Under the pieces are notes generated by a model that made no database searches, was not told where the DNA came from, and saw nothing but the letters and a program-made list of their open reading frames with translations. A DNA stretch of 64,000 nucleotides. It comes from Phanerodontia chrysosporium (Eukaryota; Basidiomycota; Agaricomycetes; Polyporales; Phanerochaetaceae). Numbering within the stretch: position 1 is the first letter of the stretch; every line of letters starts with the position of its first letter. The stretch lies in assembly GCA_001910725.1 (NCBI GenBank), contig MJGA01000002.1, positions 682,001 to 746,000 of the forward strand. The letters are read 5' to 3'. Shown here piece after piece: positions 10,900 through 22,577 of the stretch. A program made the translations under genes and the position numbers.

Positions 10900-12975
10900 G
10901 CGTCATCTGTCACTATCGTTATCATGACAAGGACGTACACTTCTGACATTGCCTATAGTGACTCCTCGTCTCCTTCGATTGCATGTCCACACAGTCAAGA
11001 TCTTCAGGATCCCGTGCAAACATTTTCGCGCCCCAGCTATCAATTGGCACCTTCGTACCTGGCTGCATTCTCGTTCAAATGTGTATATTCCCACCGATGA
11101 AGTGTATGAGGTGCTCCAAATGTGGATAGTATACTGCCAGATGGGTGAACGGAGACGAGGAGGAAGTTGTATGCTGAAAGCCGCGAGGCGCGGAATCTGG
11201 ACTTCCGGGCGCCAACGGCACGTGGCGCACCTCCTTCCGCAAGTTCAGAACTCTCCTTGGGCTCATGGACATTCTCAAACGAACGAATCTCTTATTCGTG
11301 CCGTGACCAGAGAAACGCACTAATTTGCACATCGGGGTGAAGGAGGACACGTCGGCCGAACGGAGATTTCACAGGTCAGATCGCAGGTGGCGGTGGCGCC
11401 AACGCAGCCCTAGGCTGTGACCAGGAGGAGAGGCGAGCTGCGCGACGCCGCGCCATACAGAGCAAGTTCAACCAAAATGAGCATCGCGTCGGTATGAGTA
11501 ACTTAGGGTGATCTGCCCGCCGCATCTACGGACCCGCACTCCTCCACAATCACCCCCAACGATCTCGACGAGCCATGACGCGAACACGCCGCGGACGGCG
11601 CAAGCCAGACCGAAGCCAAATCCAGACAGTACCGCACGCCACGGTCCAGTCCTCTAGGCGCGTTGTGGCAGAAGAGCCTTTGGGCCCGCGCGGCGTGCGA
11701 AGTACGCGCGTACACAACAATTAGGCCAGGACCGCCGAGAACGCGTCGCCCGCCTTTGCGCCGCTTCCCTTCTTCGTGCGTACGCTTCCGCCGGTCTAAC
11801 GCGCATGAACGCGCGCGCGCCCGGACGCGTACTGGCGGCGGGAGAAGCCTGGCAGGTGCGGAAGGCGGGGGAAGCTTGAAGACGGGACGGACATGGGCGA
11901 CGCCGGCGAAGTGAAGGGTGTCCAGAACATGCCAGGGTAAAGTATCTTCAGGAGTGCTACGGACATGGTTTGGGCTGCTCTGTATAGTATTGCGCGGGGA
12001 CCTGGGAGACCTCCGCGGGTCGTCCCACAGCATGGTCTTCCGGAGTAGGACAATGGAGTGGGACTGGAGGGAAACGACCACGCACCTGCGCCCAGAAAGG
12101 CATCTACAAAGCTCTGCGCCGGAGCTTTGCGCAGAGAAGGCCCGCGGTGCGGATCGTATGGTGCATGCTTTGAAGGCTGTCCTTGTGAGCGGGTCGGCCG
12201 CGCAGCGCTAACACGGCTGCCGTAACTCATATCGGCGGTCCTATCCAGCTTTGGCCACACCCGGTGGCTGTCTGAGCAGCGAGTCGACGAACGGTCGTCG
12301 AGGATGTGCAAAGGATGGTGGTCGACGTGCAAGTTGCTGCTCGCGCAGGCACTGTGGGAATCAAAAGCGTGCTTACGTAACGTGTTGACGACAGGCCGTC
12401 GCGCCGTCGCCTGGCGGCGGTCGCTGTTTCACACTCTCGCTTTGACCTCCACACGCAATCCAAGAACGCTTTCGCTTTAAATATCGTCATTCGATTCATC
12501 GGCAGCGATGACCTCGTTAACATTCTGTGATGCGCTGCTACGCTCTAACTAGGCTGGTAAGAACCAAAAAAATAATGTCAACAGCAGTTGCGACTGGGGT
12601 TGCAGCGGTATGTAGGGGAGGTGGGTATGCGGGATCGAGGGAATATGGGGTGTGTGCGGCTGAGTGATGGGTTGCGCGGGGGTAGAGGGTGAGGATTATA
12701 CTAACACATGGATGCAGAAGGGATTGCGGTGGTACAGCTGCGGGTAAAGGGGGTAGAAGTACAACAACAAGAGGGACGTGAAGGAAAGACAGAATAACCA
12801 AAGGATGATGTACAACGATTCAACAACCAAGGTGAGTACAGCAGTAGAACCCTCGTGTGCGCATATACGCGGATTTTGATACAGTGTTCAGGACATGAAG
12901 AGCATGGGGAGGGTTGAGAAGAAATAGAGATACATAATGTCCGTCAACGAACGCCCGCGCGCGTTGACTGATTCA
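10900..12975. other. intergenic, about 2 kb
   Basis: Several open frames of up to about 190 codons occur but are GC-rich, repetitive in composition and overlap on both strands without recognisable domains. The right half (about 12540-12975) is expected to be the 3' untranslated region of the HMG-box gene on the minus strand. An alternating CGCGCG tract lies near 11810. Confidence 0.4.
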
Positions 12976-14670
12976 TCACCAGGGCACGCCGCCGCCGTTG
13001 CCGGGAGGGTAGTTCGTGAACATGCACGCAAAGGGGTCCTGGTCGGACTCGGGGTATGCGTTCGCCTCGGACATCAACGTGTACGGGGCCTCCTCGCCGT
13101 CGTAGCCTGAGGGGGGCTGGTCCGGGAGCGTCGTGCCCATCTGGAGCGGGGGGATGGACGACAGGTCAAAGTCGTCGGCGATGATCACCTCGGACGGGTC
13201 CGGCCAGAGGGCCTGCGTCGGCCAGGAGTAGCCGCCGAAGCCGAGCTCGGCGGTGAGACCGTCGTCCTCGACGTTCTCGGGCACGCAGTCGGGCGCGGGC
13301 TGCGTCGCGTGCTGGTTGAGGGTCAGCGCGGTCATAGAGAGGTTGTCCGCAGGCGCGAACGGCCCGCAGTGCGACGACGCTGATGACATCGAGGAGGCGA
13401 TCGTTTCCGCTGGCGAGAAGATGCCCGACGAGACGGACTCTACTGGGGAGACGAGGTCGTACGAGTGCGAGTCGCGCGGGATGCTGAGGGACTGCAGAGG
13501 TGCGCCGCCCGTCTTATTGTTTGCGAACGGGTTCTGATTGTCGAATTGGAACGGCTGGTAGGAATCAAAGCGTTGCTGCAAAGCTGCGTCAGCCCAAGCG
13601 AGCCTCGAAGGCGGCACGGGGGCACCCACCATTGCGCTGTATTGCGGTCGCTGGAACGAAGGCGGGAGGATCGCGTCCTGGGGCATGTACTCAAAATGCG
13701 TTGATGGATCGGCATCGGTAGGTGGTGGCACATATGACGCCCTTCGGCTGATGCGTGGGATCCCCGTAGGTGATGGCGGACACGAGGGCATGAAGACCGT
13801 CGGGAGCTGTATCGTCTGGAACGCCGGCGGGGGCGTCGGCGCAGAGCACGCGCGGCGACCCGAGCTGGCGTTTGCGCCGCGGCTCAGGCTGCGCGGAGGA
13901 GTGGGAACAGGCATGACGAACGAGATGCCAGGGTCGCCCTCGCCTTCGTCTGCCTTCTTGCCCTTGCCCTTCTTCGTCTTCTTGACCCGCTGCGGGCGGT
14001 AGACGTAGTTGGGATACATCTCCTCGTGCTGCTTCTTCTTTTCCTTGGCCAGATCTTCCCAGTACTGCCTCTCCTCGGCGGACAGGCTCTTCCACTGCTG
14101 GCTGATGGCCTTGGAGAGGTCCGCCTGGCGCTGCTTCTTGACGGGGGCGGCGGCGGGGTCCTCGGGGTCCTCGTGAGCCTGGTTGCGGTCCTCGCAGCAC
14201 TTGCGGCGGAAGAGGATGAAGGCGTTCTCGGGACGCTTGATGTAGTCCTCGTCGCCCCGCTTGGGCCTGCGCTCGTTGTCGCTGACGGTCGATCTACGCC
14301 GCCGGTGCGAGGCCTGCGAGGACGTCGCGGTCGAGGGGGTGGAGAACATGGACGAGGTCTCGGAGCCGAGGGAGGAGGCGGGCGACAGCGCGCGCTGCGG
14401 GGGTGGTGTGGATCGGGAGGACTTGAGGTCGGGCTCGAAGGGCGAACTAGACGGGGAAGCGAATGGCGGTGGGTCATGCTGAGGGAAAGTGAAGGCGCGC
14501 GGCGTCGGGGAAAGGATGGCTAATGTCGGGGTGAGTGGTTCGTCTGTCGCGGTCGTAACTTCGAGTGCTGGGTGTGGCAGGTGCCGCCGGTGAGCAACTG
14601 GGGCGGGGGCGGGAGGCGGGGGGCGGGACTTACTTCGTGATGCAGTGTCGCGAGTGCGAAGGGCAGGCAT
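12976..14670 (-). CDS. MATA-type HMG-box transcription factor 1
   Basis: This is a predicted nuclear DNA-binding protein of the fungal sex-determination/MATA HMG class. The ATG at 14670 opens MPALRTRDTASRSK; residues about 143-226 form the HMG box, beginning YIKRPENAFILFRRK and ending with SAEERQYWEDLAKEKKKQHEEMYPNYVYRPQR. The box carries an acidic/proline insertion (HEDPEDPAAAPVKK) between helix 1 and helix 2 that the other two HMG genes in this window lack, and it has no intron after helix 2. Serine/proline-rich flanks and a basic KKTKKGKGKK tail follow. A probable 54-nt intron is hidden in frame at 13576-13629 (GTGGGT donor, CTGAC branch, CTTTGCAG acceptor); removing it gives about 546 residues. 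The frame is open further upstream to 14853, but a TATA element near 14866 places transcription start after that point, supporting the start at 14670. Confidence 0.88.
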   Translation of the reverse strand: MPALRTRDTASRSKSRPPPPAPAPVAHRRHLPHPALEVTTATDEPLTPTLAILSPTPRAFTFPQHDPPPFASPSSSPFEPDLKSSRSTPPPQRALSPASSLGSETSSMFSTPSTATSSQASHRRRRSTVSDNERRPKRGDEDYIKRPENAFILFRRKCCEDRNQAHEDPEDPAAAPVKKQRQADLSKAISQQWKSLSAEERQYWEDLAKEKKKQHEEMYPNYVYRPQRVKKTKKGKGKKADEGEGDPGISFVMPVPTPPRSLSRGANASSGRRACSAPTPPPAFQTIQLPTVFMPSCPPSPTGIPRISRRASYVPPPTDADPSTHFEYMPQDAILPPSFQRPQYSAMVGAPVPPSRLAWADAALQQRFDSYQPFQFDNQNPFANNKTGGAPLQSLSIPRDSHSYDLVSPVESVSSGIFSPAETIASSMSSASSHCGPFAPADNLSMTALTLNQHATQPAPDCVPENVEDDGLTAELGFGGYSWPTQALWPDPSEVIIADDFDLSSIPPLQMGTTLPDQPPSGYDGEEAPYTLMSEANAYPESDQDPFACMFTNYPPGNGGGVPW

Positions 14671-14864
14671 GACTGTTCTCGTGATGTGTGTGGTAAGTAA
14701 TGGAGGAATAGGAAAGAAGATGGAGACGCGAGGCAGGCTCCCTCGAGGCAGAATAACAGGGAAACGAGCACCTGGAGCGTGCAGGAGAGAGGTGGCTCTG
14801 AGGCCCCGAGGAGGAGAACAATTGCGCGAGAGGAGGACGGGAGGGCAAGACAATACGGCGAGGA

Positions 14865-14873
14865 CTTTATAAG
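14865..14873 (-). promoter_or_regulatory. TATA box of HMG-box gene 1
   Basis: On the minus strand the sequence reads CTTATAAAG, about 195 nt before the ATG at 14670. That gives a normal leader length and argues against the longer upstream open frame being translated. Confidence 0.5.
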
Positions 14874-16947
14874 CTTAGGGCGAGCTGAGGTTCCGCCGAA
14901 TGCCATGGCCCTGTATTGCGCTTGATCTCACCGAAATCTGGACGGTCGCGTTCTCGGGGACACTAGCGCCGGCCTGCTCTAAACCCAAATCGGGGCGAGC
15001 AAGAGTGAGTGCCCTCCATTCGGTGTCCAAACAGGCACAAACAGTTTTTATTGTTCTCCTCCCCGCCGCTCGATCCTCTCTCTCATGCGCCCTCAGCGTT
15101 ATCTCCCACATTCCCTTCCATTTCCCCACCCACTCGTGCCTCGCACAGTGCGAATATTGCTCGCGGGCACGGCACATTGTCCGCCCCTGCCTCGTGGCAT
15201 CCCTGCCCATTAGGCAACTCCAGCAGGATTGTCTGGCGGCCGCGCCTCCGCCTTCGGCCTTTGCGCCTCCGCCGCCCGTCGCGTCGCGTCACGCTGTACC
15301 TGTAGTAGCGGAGATGAAATATACGTCTTTGCGTACCGACAAAGACTCTGCGGATCAGTGCCGTCCGCAGCGAGCCTCTTTGACACACCAAAAAGGCAAA
15401 CTCCCAACAGCGTCCTCTCCGCCCCCTTGTCGGCTCACGGGTGCCCTCTATGGTGCCCCTACCTCTTCGGATCTCAATCGAAGGCAATCTCTCCCTGCCC
15501 TCGTACGACCTTCCCCCGAACCTTGTGCCCCGCCGGTCCCATGGACAGCGCACCTGTCCTCGCGTTGTCCGCTGTGCTCGCCGCAACCAGAGCCCCCAGC
15601 GCGTCCCGCGATCGCCGCAGCAGCGTACGCGGTGCGGCCCCGGAGCACAGATGACCCTCCGCTCACAAGCGTGCACCGTGCTCCTGGCGACGCGCGGATC
15701 ACGCGCACGAGGACAAGATACGAGCACAGCACATCCACCAGTCGTCCTCGGGACTGGCATGGACACAGCCCCTTGCGCGGGCTCCGCTCGCAGGGCCATC
15801 GATGGGCGAATATAACATGTTCGCCGTGCCGTGCGTTATCTCATTTCGCGCGCGCAGATCAGTGTCCGCCGCGTCGTCGCGTCGCCACGAGACACGACGG
15901 CGAACGCTGCCTCGCGCGGATTACGTTTCGCGTGCTCCGTGCGTGCTCCGGGGGGCGAGCGGGCGCAGAGCCGGCAACTCAGGCCGGTGCGCGTTATCGC
16001 GTCTGCCACACGCGCGCGTTTACGCATGCGCTTCGTGTCCCGCGCTCGCGCCGACCGCGCGCGGCGTGCGGTTTGCTGGGTTGCGATGACATCGTGGGCG
16101 GCTGCGCGTGCTGTACGTACACGTTTCTTGCGTTTTCCCTCTGCCCATGCCGTCGCCCCCGCCTGTGCACACGGAGCTCGCGTCCGCTCGCACGCGGGCG
16201 CCACCAGGCGTGCTGCGCGGCGAGGCTGGCGCTGATCGGGGGCGAGGGGGGACACCGCTGGGGCTGCCGCGGCTGAGGAACGTGCTGGACCGATCAACAG
16301 GTGCCGAGCACCCAGGAATACGCGCGGGAACGTCTAGGGGCTTCGTATGACTCGTCCTTTGGCAGACGGTTGGCTCAGTGAGGTCCGCGCGAGACGTAAT
16401 GCACGGCGGGCGTGGGTCTCAGTTTGACAATACGCCGGCGAACAAAGAAAAGGTGTCGCCCGATCGAGCTGGCGGGCACCGCAGGATCGGTAGGCCATGG
16501 CATGTATTTATTTATTTAATTATCGTTTGCGTTGGGGATGCAGGGCAGCGGCTGGGGACGCAGCGCCACATGCGAGAGGGAGAGAGATAGGCCCAAGCTT
16601 ATGCTTTGCGTCCGCGGGCGGACAGCGAGGGACGGCCGACGCGCGGCTATCAGCGGGGGCGCGCCATCAAACGCCACCCCGCTCGATTGATCCAAGAATG
16701 GGCAACGGCGCGGGGTGATCGACGATTGTGATGGTTGCGGGGGCTCCCGATCGTGTCTCTCCCCGGGCCCTCTCGCGTGGCGCGGCTGGCGCGGTCCCTC
16801 TCACGCTGCTCGCCCTCGGTCGCCAGGCAACGACCAGGTACACACCCTCCATCACCATTCTGCTTCTACTCAGTGAGCGCATCCATCGTATTCCATGTGA
16901 ATATCTCACAGCCCATGACGTCGCCGCCAGGACCCACCAGGCTCGTC
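14874..16947. other. GC-rich intergenic, about 2 kb
   Basis: The region between HMG gene 1 (-) and the glycosylase gene (+) is very GC-rich with a long open frame on the plus strand (14900-16276, 458 codons) and several antisense ones. None has a recognisable domain, and composition (Arg/Pro/Ala-rich) is what random GC-rich DNA gives. A short (ATTT) run lies near 16503. I regard it as promoter and leader DNA. Confidence 0.4.
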
Positions 16948-17877
16948 ATGCCCCGCGCAGCAAAGCGCAAGCGATCTCCGAGCCTCGACAAGCCTGCGTC
17001 GTCCGCCGCCTCAGCAAACCAAACCAAGAAGCTCAAACTACTCGAAGCACACAGTCTCGCGTCTCCTTTCCCCGACTTTGCACGACCAACGCCCGAGGAG
17101 GCACAGCAGGTCTTCGACGTCCTCTCCCGGGAGCACCCCGGGCTCGCACCCGCGGGCCCATCCGCGGAAAACGACGCCGCGGGGACATGCGGAAAGGTCC
17201 CAAACGTGCTCGAGTCGCTCATCGGCACGATCCTCTCGCAGAACACCTCCTCAAACAACTCCACAGCAGCCAAGCGCAACCTCGACGCACGCTTCGGGCG
17301 CAACAACTTTGCCGCGATCGCCGCCGCGCCGCGCGCGGACGTCGTCGACGCCCTGCGCACGGGCGGGCTCGCGAACAAGAAGGCGGCGGTGATCCAGGAC
17401 ATCCTGCACGCCGTGCACGCGCGGCACGGCGCGTACTCGCTGCAGCACCTCGCCGGCGCGCGCTCGGACGCAGACGCGATGCGCGAGCTCGTGTCGTACG
17501 CCGGCGTCGGGCCGAAGACCGCGTCGTGCGTGCTGCTGTTCTGCCTCGGGCGCGCGTCCTTCCCCGTCGACACGCACGTCTTCCGCCTCGCGCGCCTCCT
17601 CGGGTGGGTCCCCGCCCGCGCAGACCGCGTCACCGCGCAGGCGCACCTCGACCTGCGCGTCCCGGGCAACCTCAAGTATGGCCTCCATGTCCTCATGGTC
17701 GGGCACGGCCGCCGGTGCAGCGGCTGCCGCGGCCGCGGCGCGTGCCCGCTCAAGGACTGGCTCAAGACGCGCCAGGGACTTGATGATGCGAAGCTCGAGA
17801 CGATGTCTGTGAAGGCCGAGGAGGATGCCGAGGCGACCCAGATGGACATGCATGGGATCAAAGTAGAGTCTGCATAG
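16948..17877 (+). CDS. HhH-GPD base-excision repair DNA glycosylase
   Basis: This is an endonuclease III-like glycosylase that removes damaged bases and may cleave the strand at the abasic site. In the 309-residue product from the ATG at 16948 (MPRAAKRKRSPSL, a basic and likely nuclear N-terminus), LIGTILSQNT lies at 91-100 and the helix-hairpin-helix AGVGPKTASC at 185-194. The lysine of the bifunctional class is at about 190 and the catalytic aspartate at about 208 in FPVDTHVFRL. Only the last three of four cysteines of the usual C-x6-C-x2-C-x5-C iron-sulfur motif are present (C257, C260, C266 in RRCSGCRGRGACPL). The gene appears intronless. An in-frame ATG 33 nt upstream (16915) is an alternative start, and the frame is open back to 16735. 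Confidence 0.85.
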   Translation: MPRAAKRKRSPSLDKPASSAASANQTKKLKLLEAHSLASPFPDFARPTPEEAQQVFDVLSREHPGLAPAGPSAENDAAGTCGKVPNVLESLIGTILSQNTSSNNSTAAKRNLDARFGRNNFAAIAAAPRADVVDALRTGGLANKKAAVIQDILHAVHARHGAYSLQHLAGARSDADAMRELVSYAGVGPKTASCVLLFCLGRASFPVDTHVFRLARLLGWVPARADRVTAQAHLDLRVPGNLKYGLHVLMVGHGRRCSGCRGRGACPLKDWLKTRQGLDDAKLETMSVKAEEDAEATQMDMHGIKVESA

Positions 17878-18529
17878 GACTCGTTATAAGGTAACGCGGG
17901 CGTTTCCTTTTCGACCATGATTGAAGGTGCTGATGAACATATAGCAGTGGTTTTCCAGACTCCTCTGTACGATTCAGCAGCATGCAGCCCGTAATCTTTG
18001 TCTCGGATGTGTGACGCCTCTGATGTGTGACATATCAGTGACATAGCATCGCGATAGGCCGGTCATCAAGGAGACTTGCCTTTTTCAGGTAAAACTTGCC
18101 ATTGGTGGTTGGTGACCTTCAGGCTCCCCGTACGAATGTTCGCGGAGCTCATCTCGAACGGTTGAAATGCCTCCTGTGATGACAGGATGGCTCTTCAGAA
18201 AACACCCAGCGCATGCCCAGCTCATTTACGTGGTCCGAGCATCCTAGCAGTGCCTGCCCATGACACCGCCATCGACACCATTCCCCACAGAAGCTGTTCG
18301 TCATCTACGCCCACCTCCCAGGCGCACCACGTGTCGTCCGAGTGCGTGACCGCTGCCTGAGATAGCCAGTGCGCATTGCCCTCTGGGCTGCACGCTGCAT
18401 CCTCGAGGCTGATCAGGTTTGATGAGCAGGGGGTCTCACTTGCGCTGCACCCTCCCCTCCGCTTCTCTTCCTCCATCCGCCACCCTCGTTGTGTGCTGCA
18501 TCTGGAGCAGCCAGCTGTCATGGACTGGC
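17878..18529. other. intergenic, no gene recognised
   Basis: This 650-nt stretch separates the glycosylase gene from the DUF6699 gene on the same strand. Only short open frames occur; the last ~100 nt are pyrimidine-rich, as in a leader. Confidence 0.4.
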
Positions 18530-19845
18530 CCCCGTGGGCAGACGAGATCCCGGTCCCGCCAAACGCCGTCCGGCCAGACAACCTACACCCGGTCGACCCG
18601 AACTTCAAACCTTGGGTGCCCTCGCCAGAGCTTCCCGATGTCGAGCTGCCCACCTGGATTGGAGCATCTGCAGCGGCAACGATACCGGCCCGGCGTGTCC
18701 TTCCCCGCGCAGTCCGCGCCGCAGGAGCACGCGCCGCCGCCAAAGGAGGAGGATACGCTGCACGAGAGCCCGAAGCGCAGATCGCGGCTATCGGTGTTCT
18801 ACTGGATCAACAGGCTCAGTGCGTGCAGCTCTCCATTGCCTCGATCGCCCGCGCAGCAGCACTGATCGCGACGCAGGATCGACGTGGGCGCGTGGGCCCG
18901 CGAAAGACAAAAGCGCACAGGCGCACGCGACCACTGTGCCTGTGGAGGCTCCTGCGCCGCGCAGGCTTGTGACGCCGCAGAGTGGAAGGCGTACGGGCAC
19001 TGGGCACGCCCGCGGTTCGGCAGTGTCTGCGTGCGCAACGCCAGTGCGTGCTCCCTCACATCTTGTGCCCCGCGCGGCCGCACGCTGACGCGCGCCGCCC
19101 GCCAGCACCGCCGCCGTTCCGGCGCGACCTCACGCCCTCGCAGGTGGAGGCCGTGATGCGCACGGTGCGCACGCCCGACGGCGCGTCGCGCCCCGAGAAC
19201 TGGATCCCGCGGCTCGAGCACCCCGCGCTGCCGCCGCGGCCGGCGCTGTGGCCGTCGCCGCCGCCGTCGCCGGGGCCCGCGCCGCGCGCGCACGCGCTGC
19301 AGCTGAACCCGCTGCTCGCGCACCGGCGCGCGGGGCAGCCGATGCTCGACTACGACCTGCGGCACCGCGACCTGTGGGTGTTCGTCGGGCCGCCGCTCGT
19401 GCAGCGCGGGGCGGAGGACGCGGACGCGGTGCGCGCGCCCGTCGCGCTCGAGCTCGGCGGGCCGAACGGCGCACAGCCCGCGACGCACCCCGGCGTCGGC
19501 GCGCTGAGCGTGACGATGCTCGCGGAGGACCCGCGCGCGCGCTTCTGCTGGCCGTTCATCGTGCTCTCGCGCCACCCCGCGCTGCCGGTCACGGTCCAGG
19601 ACGTGCTCGAGGCGGTGCACGAGAACTTCCGACAGTGCCTCACCGCGGACGAGGTCGCGTCCCTCGGGCCGTTCCGCAAGAGCCAGCTCTTCCGCACGTA
19701 CTGGGCGCGCGTGCAGTGGTTCCCGAGCGAGGAGACCGCTGGGCTGCGCCGCGTCGACTACCTCGGCGACTGCTACATGTTCCGCGGCCTGGAGCCTGCG
19801 CCTGACGGTGACGGCTTCATGATTTACTTCGGGCCCCAAAGATGA
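18530..19845 (+). CDS. DUF6699 domain protein
   Basis: The protein has a proline-rich N-terminus (MDWPPWADEIPVPPNAV) and a C-terminal domain matching the mushroom DUF6699 pattern: ALQLNPLLAH, DYDLRHRDLWVF, then WPFIVLSRHP, VTVQDVLEAVHENFRQCLT and YLGDCYMFRGL. No function is known for the domain. A likely intron starts at about 18818 (GTGCGT after WINRL) and another at about 19047 (GTGCGTGCTCCC, branch GCTGAC, acceptor CGCCAG at about 19107). The N-terminal part changes frame near 18680 (WIGASAAA to RPGVSFPAQS), and the last junction is off by one base, so at least two single-base errors are likely. The C-terminal 230 residues are in one clean frame to the TGA at 19843-19845. Boundaries of the middle exons are uncertain. 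Confidence 0.65.
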
Positions 19846-19917
19846 GAACACGGCAGTTTCCCTTCCATTTGTCTTATTCTTATTGTAAGCTTTGAGTGTA
19901 GTCGCCATGGTGTATGT

Positions 19918-19943
19918 ACTCTAGCGTTGTACTCTAGCGTTGT
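19918..19943 (+). repeat. 13-bp perfect tandem duplication
   Basis: The unit ACTCTAGCGTTGT occurs twice back to back, about 75 nt after the stop codon of the DUF6699 gene, probably in its 3' untranslated region. Confidence 0.8.
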
Positions 19944-22577
19944 AACTTTCTCTGTCATCTATACATTCACAGGGAAGCGTCGCCCCACGTGGCTAGCCGC
20001 GCCTTCCTGTTCCTGTGCCAGTCCCCGTTGGTTTCTTTCCCGTCTCCGACTTCTCCGCCGCCGACTGAGCGTGGCGCTGGCCCGACAGAGATGGGAATCT
20101 TGAGCTTGACGGAACAGCGACGACCCCGCGATTCCGCATGTCGAAAGGTGTGAGTGTGTGTGGCCACTAGCGGAGCAGAAATTCGATGCGAAGACGCATT
20201 GGGCGCCACGAGCGCAGCGGAGGCGCGCTTGGCGCGGAGCACACGTCCCGATCGCGGGAGCGACTCGAATCGGGGCAGGCATTCGCAGGCGTCGTGCGCC
20301 CCGCGCTGCGGACGCGTGACATGCACATCACATGCGACGTTACCCACCGCGTAGGGTCGCCAGCTGCCAGGCCCTGTCGGCCCGCACTCGCTGCGCGGCA
20401 GAGCCGCCCGCCGGCGCCGTACGCGCGCGCGCGCAATCGTGCAGTTGAGGGCACTAGCGGCGCGGAAAACAAACAGATGGGATCGCGGCGGCGACAGTGG
20501 CTTGATCGACCGCACACGTTTCTCGGCGGCGCACACGCTCGGTGCAGCGTCCAGGCGTCCAGGCTGTCCTGCCCGCGGAGACGAGGGCTTAGCTCCACGG
20601 CCGGCCGGATAGAGTTCACAGCACGCGCGCAGCAAGATCCGTCGGCAGCGCCAGGCCCGAGCTCACCGCCTCCCCGGTGGGCCCCCCCAGAACAGCGACG
20701 AGGACGCACCTCGGGCCTGCCTGTGAGAGCCAGGCGAGATAACGCGTCCGGCGGGCCTGACACGAGGCTCTCGCGCTGCCCGGCGGGGGCGTCCGGCCTC
20801 CCTCGCACCAGGTCACGCTGCCCAGCCGCGGCGGTTCTGCGCGCGGGGGAGAGCGCAACAAGGGTTCTGGCGCCAGCGGCGCATCGTGGCAGAGTGTCGC
20901 GGCAGCCTCGCAAGAGCCTCGAGGGTCCACGTCGGCGGCGGAAGGCCTGAGCTGCCCCAACAGCGTCCGCATTCGATCGAGGGGGAGCTCCAGACGTTCG
21001 GTAAGCTCGCGAAGTCGATCAACCTTACGGCGAGCACCCTCGGTTTGCGTCCCATGTTACCGAATGTATCGCGGGTCTGTGCTGCTGCGAGGGGAGTATT
21101 AGTGCGCCAGAGTGCTCCAGGAACTGGTGCTCACCCCCCGACCTAGGCCCTCCATTCAGATGCACAATCGCGATAGGGTACCAGCACACCGGATGGCGCG
21201 GCTAACTGTCGCGCTCTCTGTACAAACTTGTCAAGAGGGGTGGGATATGTTGGCGCATGATGAGCCGTCTCTGAGCTAGGACCAGACACCTAGAACGTAC
21301 CTATAGGAAGGCGCGATACAAGATTGTCTTAGGCTGTGGATCCCCCTCGTTATGGGCCGCTTCGAGCACAGAGGAATGATGATTCATGTACGCCCCGTGG
21401 CATTGGGCTAGAACGTCGACGTCAGAGCTTGGGCATACGCAGCTCGACTCGAAGCGGAGAGCTCGAATAGCTGACATTTTGCACCTGTGAGTTCTTGACG
21501 ATGGCCGCACTTACCATGTTCCGCAAATACCTCGTACGATCCAGTCCAAATGTCTCCAAAAGGTTATATAAAAACGGTCTCCGCGTTATCACTGGCGGAG
21601 CAAGGATCGGAGAGTCCGGGTAACAGGATGCCAGACCTGAGTCCCAGATGCCATCCTCGGCGCCGCCTTGAGCAGCGCGAGTCAGGCAATGTGCATCGAT
21701 AGAGACGCACGGGTCCATGTGCAACAGGGGCGACAAGGACAGAGACTGTCCTCGTACGGCGTTGAGGGGGTCGACATGGGCCGTACGTGGCAAAGAGCAC
21801 GTCTATCAGCCACCGCCACGAGGGCGGCACCTCGGACCACTATCGTTCACATGAGCCGGGTCTTCTTCGCGGAGCGGCGGCGAAAGGTTCACGCAGCATG
21901 GCAACATGAAAGAACGGACGCTGCGCGCCACATATGGGAGACAGACTTTGGCGGGCGGGAAACACCGCCTGGCAGGGCGCGAGTATGTGTTCTTCTCGCT
22001 CGGGGAGCCGCCTGGGGCACCTTCTGTGCCCGCTGCGGTTCGACCTGGGAGCAAGGCAAAGTGAGAGGGCATTGTCCCGGATTTGAAGATCAACGGTCCG
22101 TGGACGAGCTTGCGAACTTTGACAGCGCCGCTGATGACCCTCCGAGGCACCGCGCCCACGCTTGCGAGTTCCGCTGTCTGCCCACACGATGCTGGCGATG
22201 CCGGTCATGAGAAGATCCCGTCCTCTAGGTTCCGTTCGGCTGTTGCTGCGAAGACACTGCGGGCGCTGCGCCGTTTGTCTTTCTCCACAATCTCGAGGCG
22301 ACCGACCGCATTGCACAACTCTTTCGAATTATTCTATTAACTCTTAAAGGATCCCTGGATCGATCAAGTCAGTGTGGTGAGTGCAGCGGAGTGTTGCAAG
22401 CGAAGTTTATGATGATATCTGGCTCTCGAACATGATTTCCCAGAAGAGAATAAAGGCGGTACACACGCTTTAGCCCCGAATTCAAACCCTTCGCGTCTCT
22501 TATCCGCTTTCGGTCGTGACTACGCTGCTTAACCTTCCTTGCTCCTCCAGCGACGACGAAGTAGGTCGACCATAGCC
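19944..22577. other. gene-poor GC-rich interval, 2.6 kb
   Basis: Long overlapping open frames on both strands between 20150 and 21000 have Arg/Ala/Pro-rich composition and no domain. An alternating CGCGCGCGCGCG tract lies near 20420. The final 200 nt before 22578 look like the promoter and leader of HMG gene 2. I see no transposon ends. Confidence 0.4.

Noticed and set aside
14671..14853. N-terminal extension of HMG gene 1
   Set aside because: The extra frame lies between the TATA element and the ATG at 14670; MPALRTRD is a better start.
14900..16276. 458-codon open frame on the plus strand
   Set aside because: It is Arg/Pro/Ala/Ser-rich with no domain, overlaps antisense frames of similar quality, and lies upstream of the HMG gene 1 TATA box; GC-rich DNA without stop codons explains it.
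16866..18044. 392-codon antisense frame over the glycosylase
   Set aside because: It mirrors the GC-rich glycosylase coding strand, which has a clear HhH-GPD domain.
18799..19908. 369-codon antisense frame over the DUF6699 gene
   Set aside because: The sense strand carries the DUF6699 pattern; the antisense product is an Arg/Ala-rich shadow.
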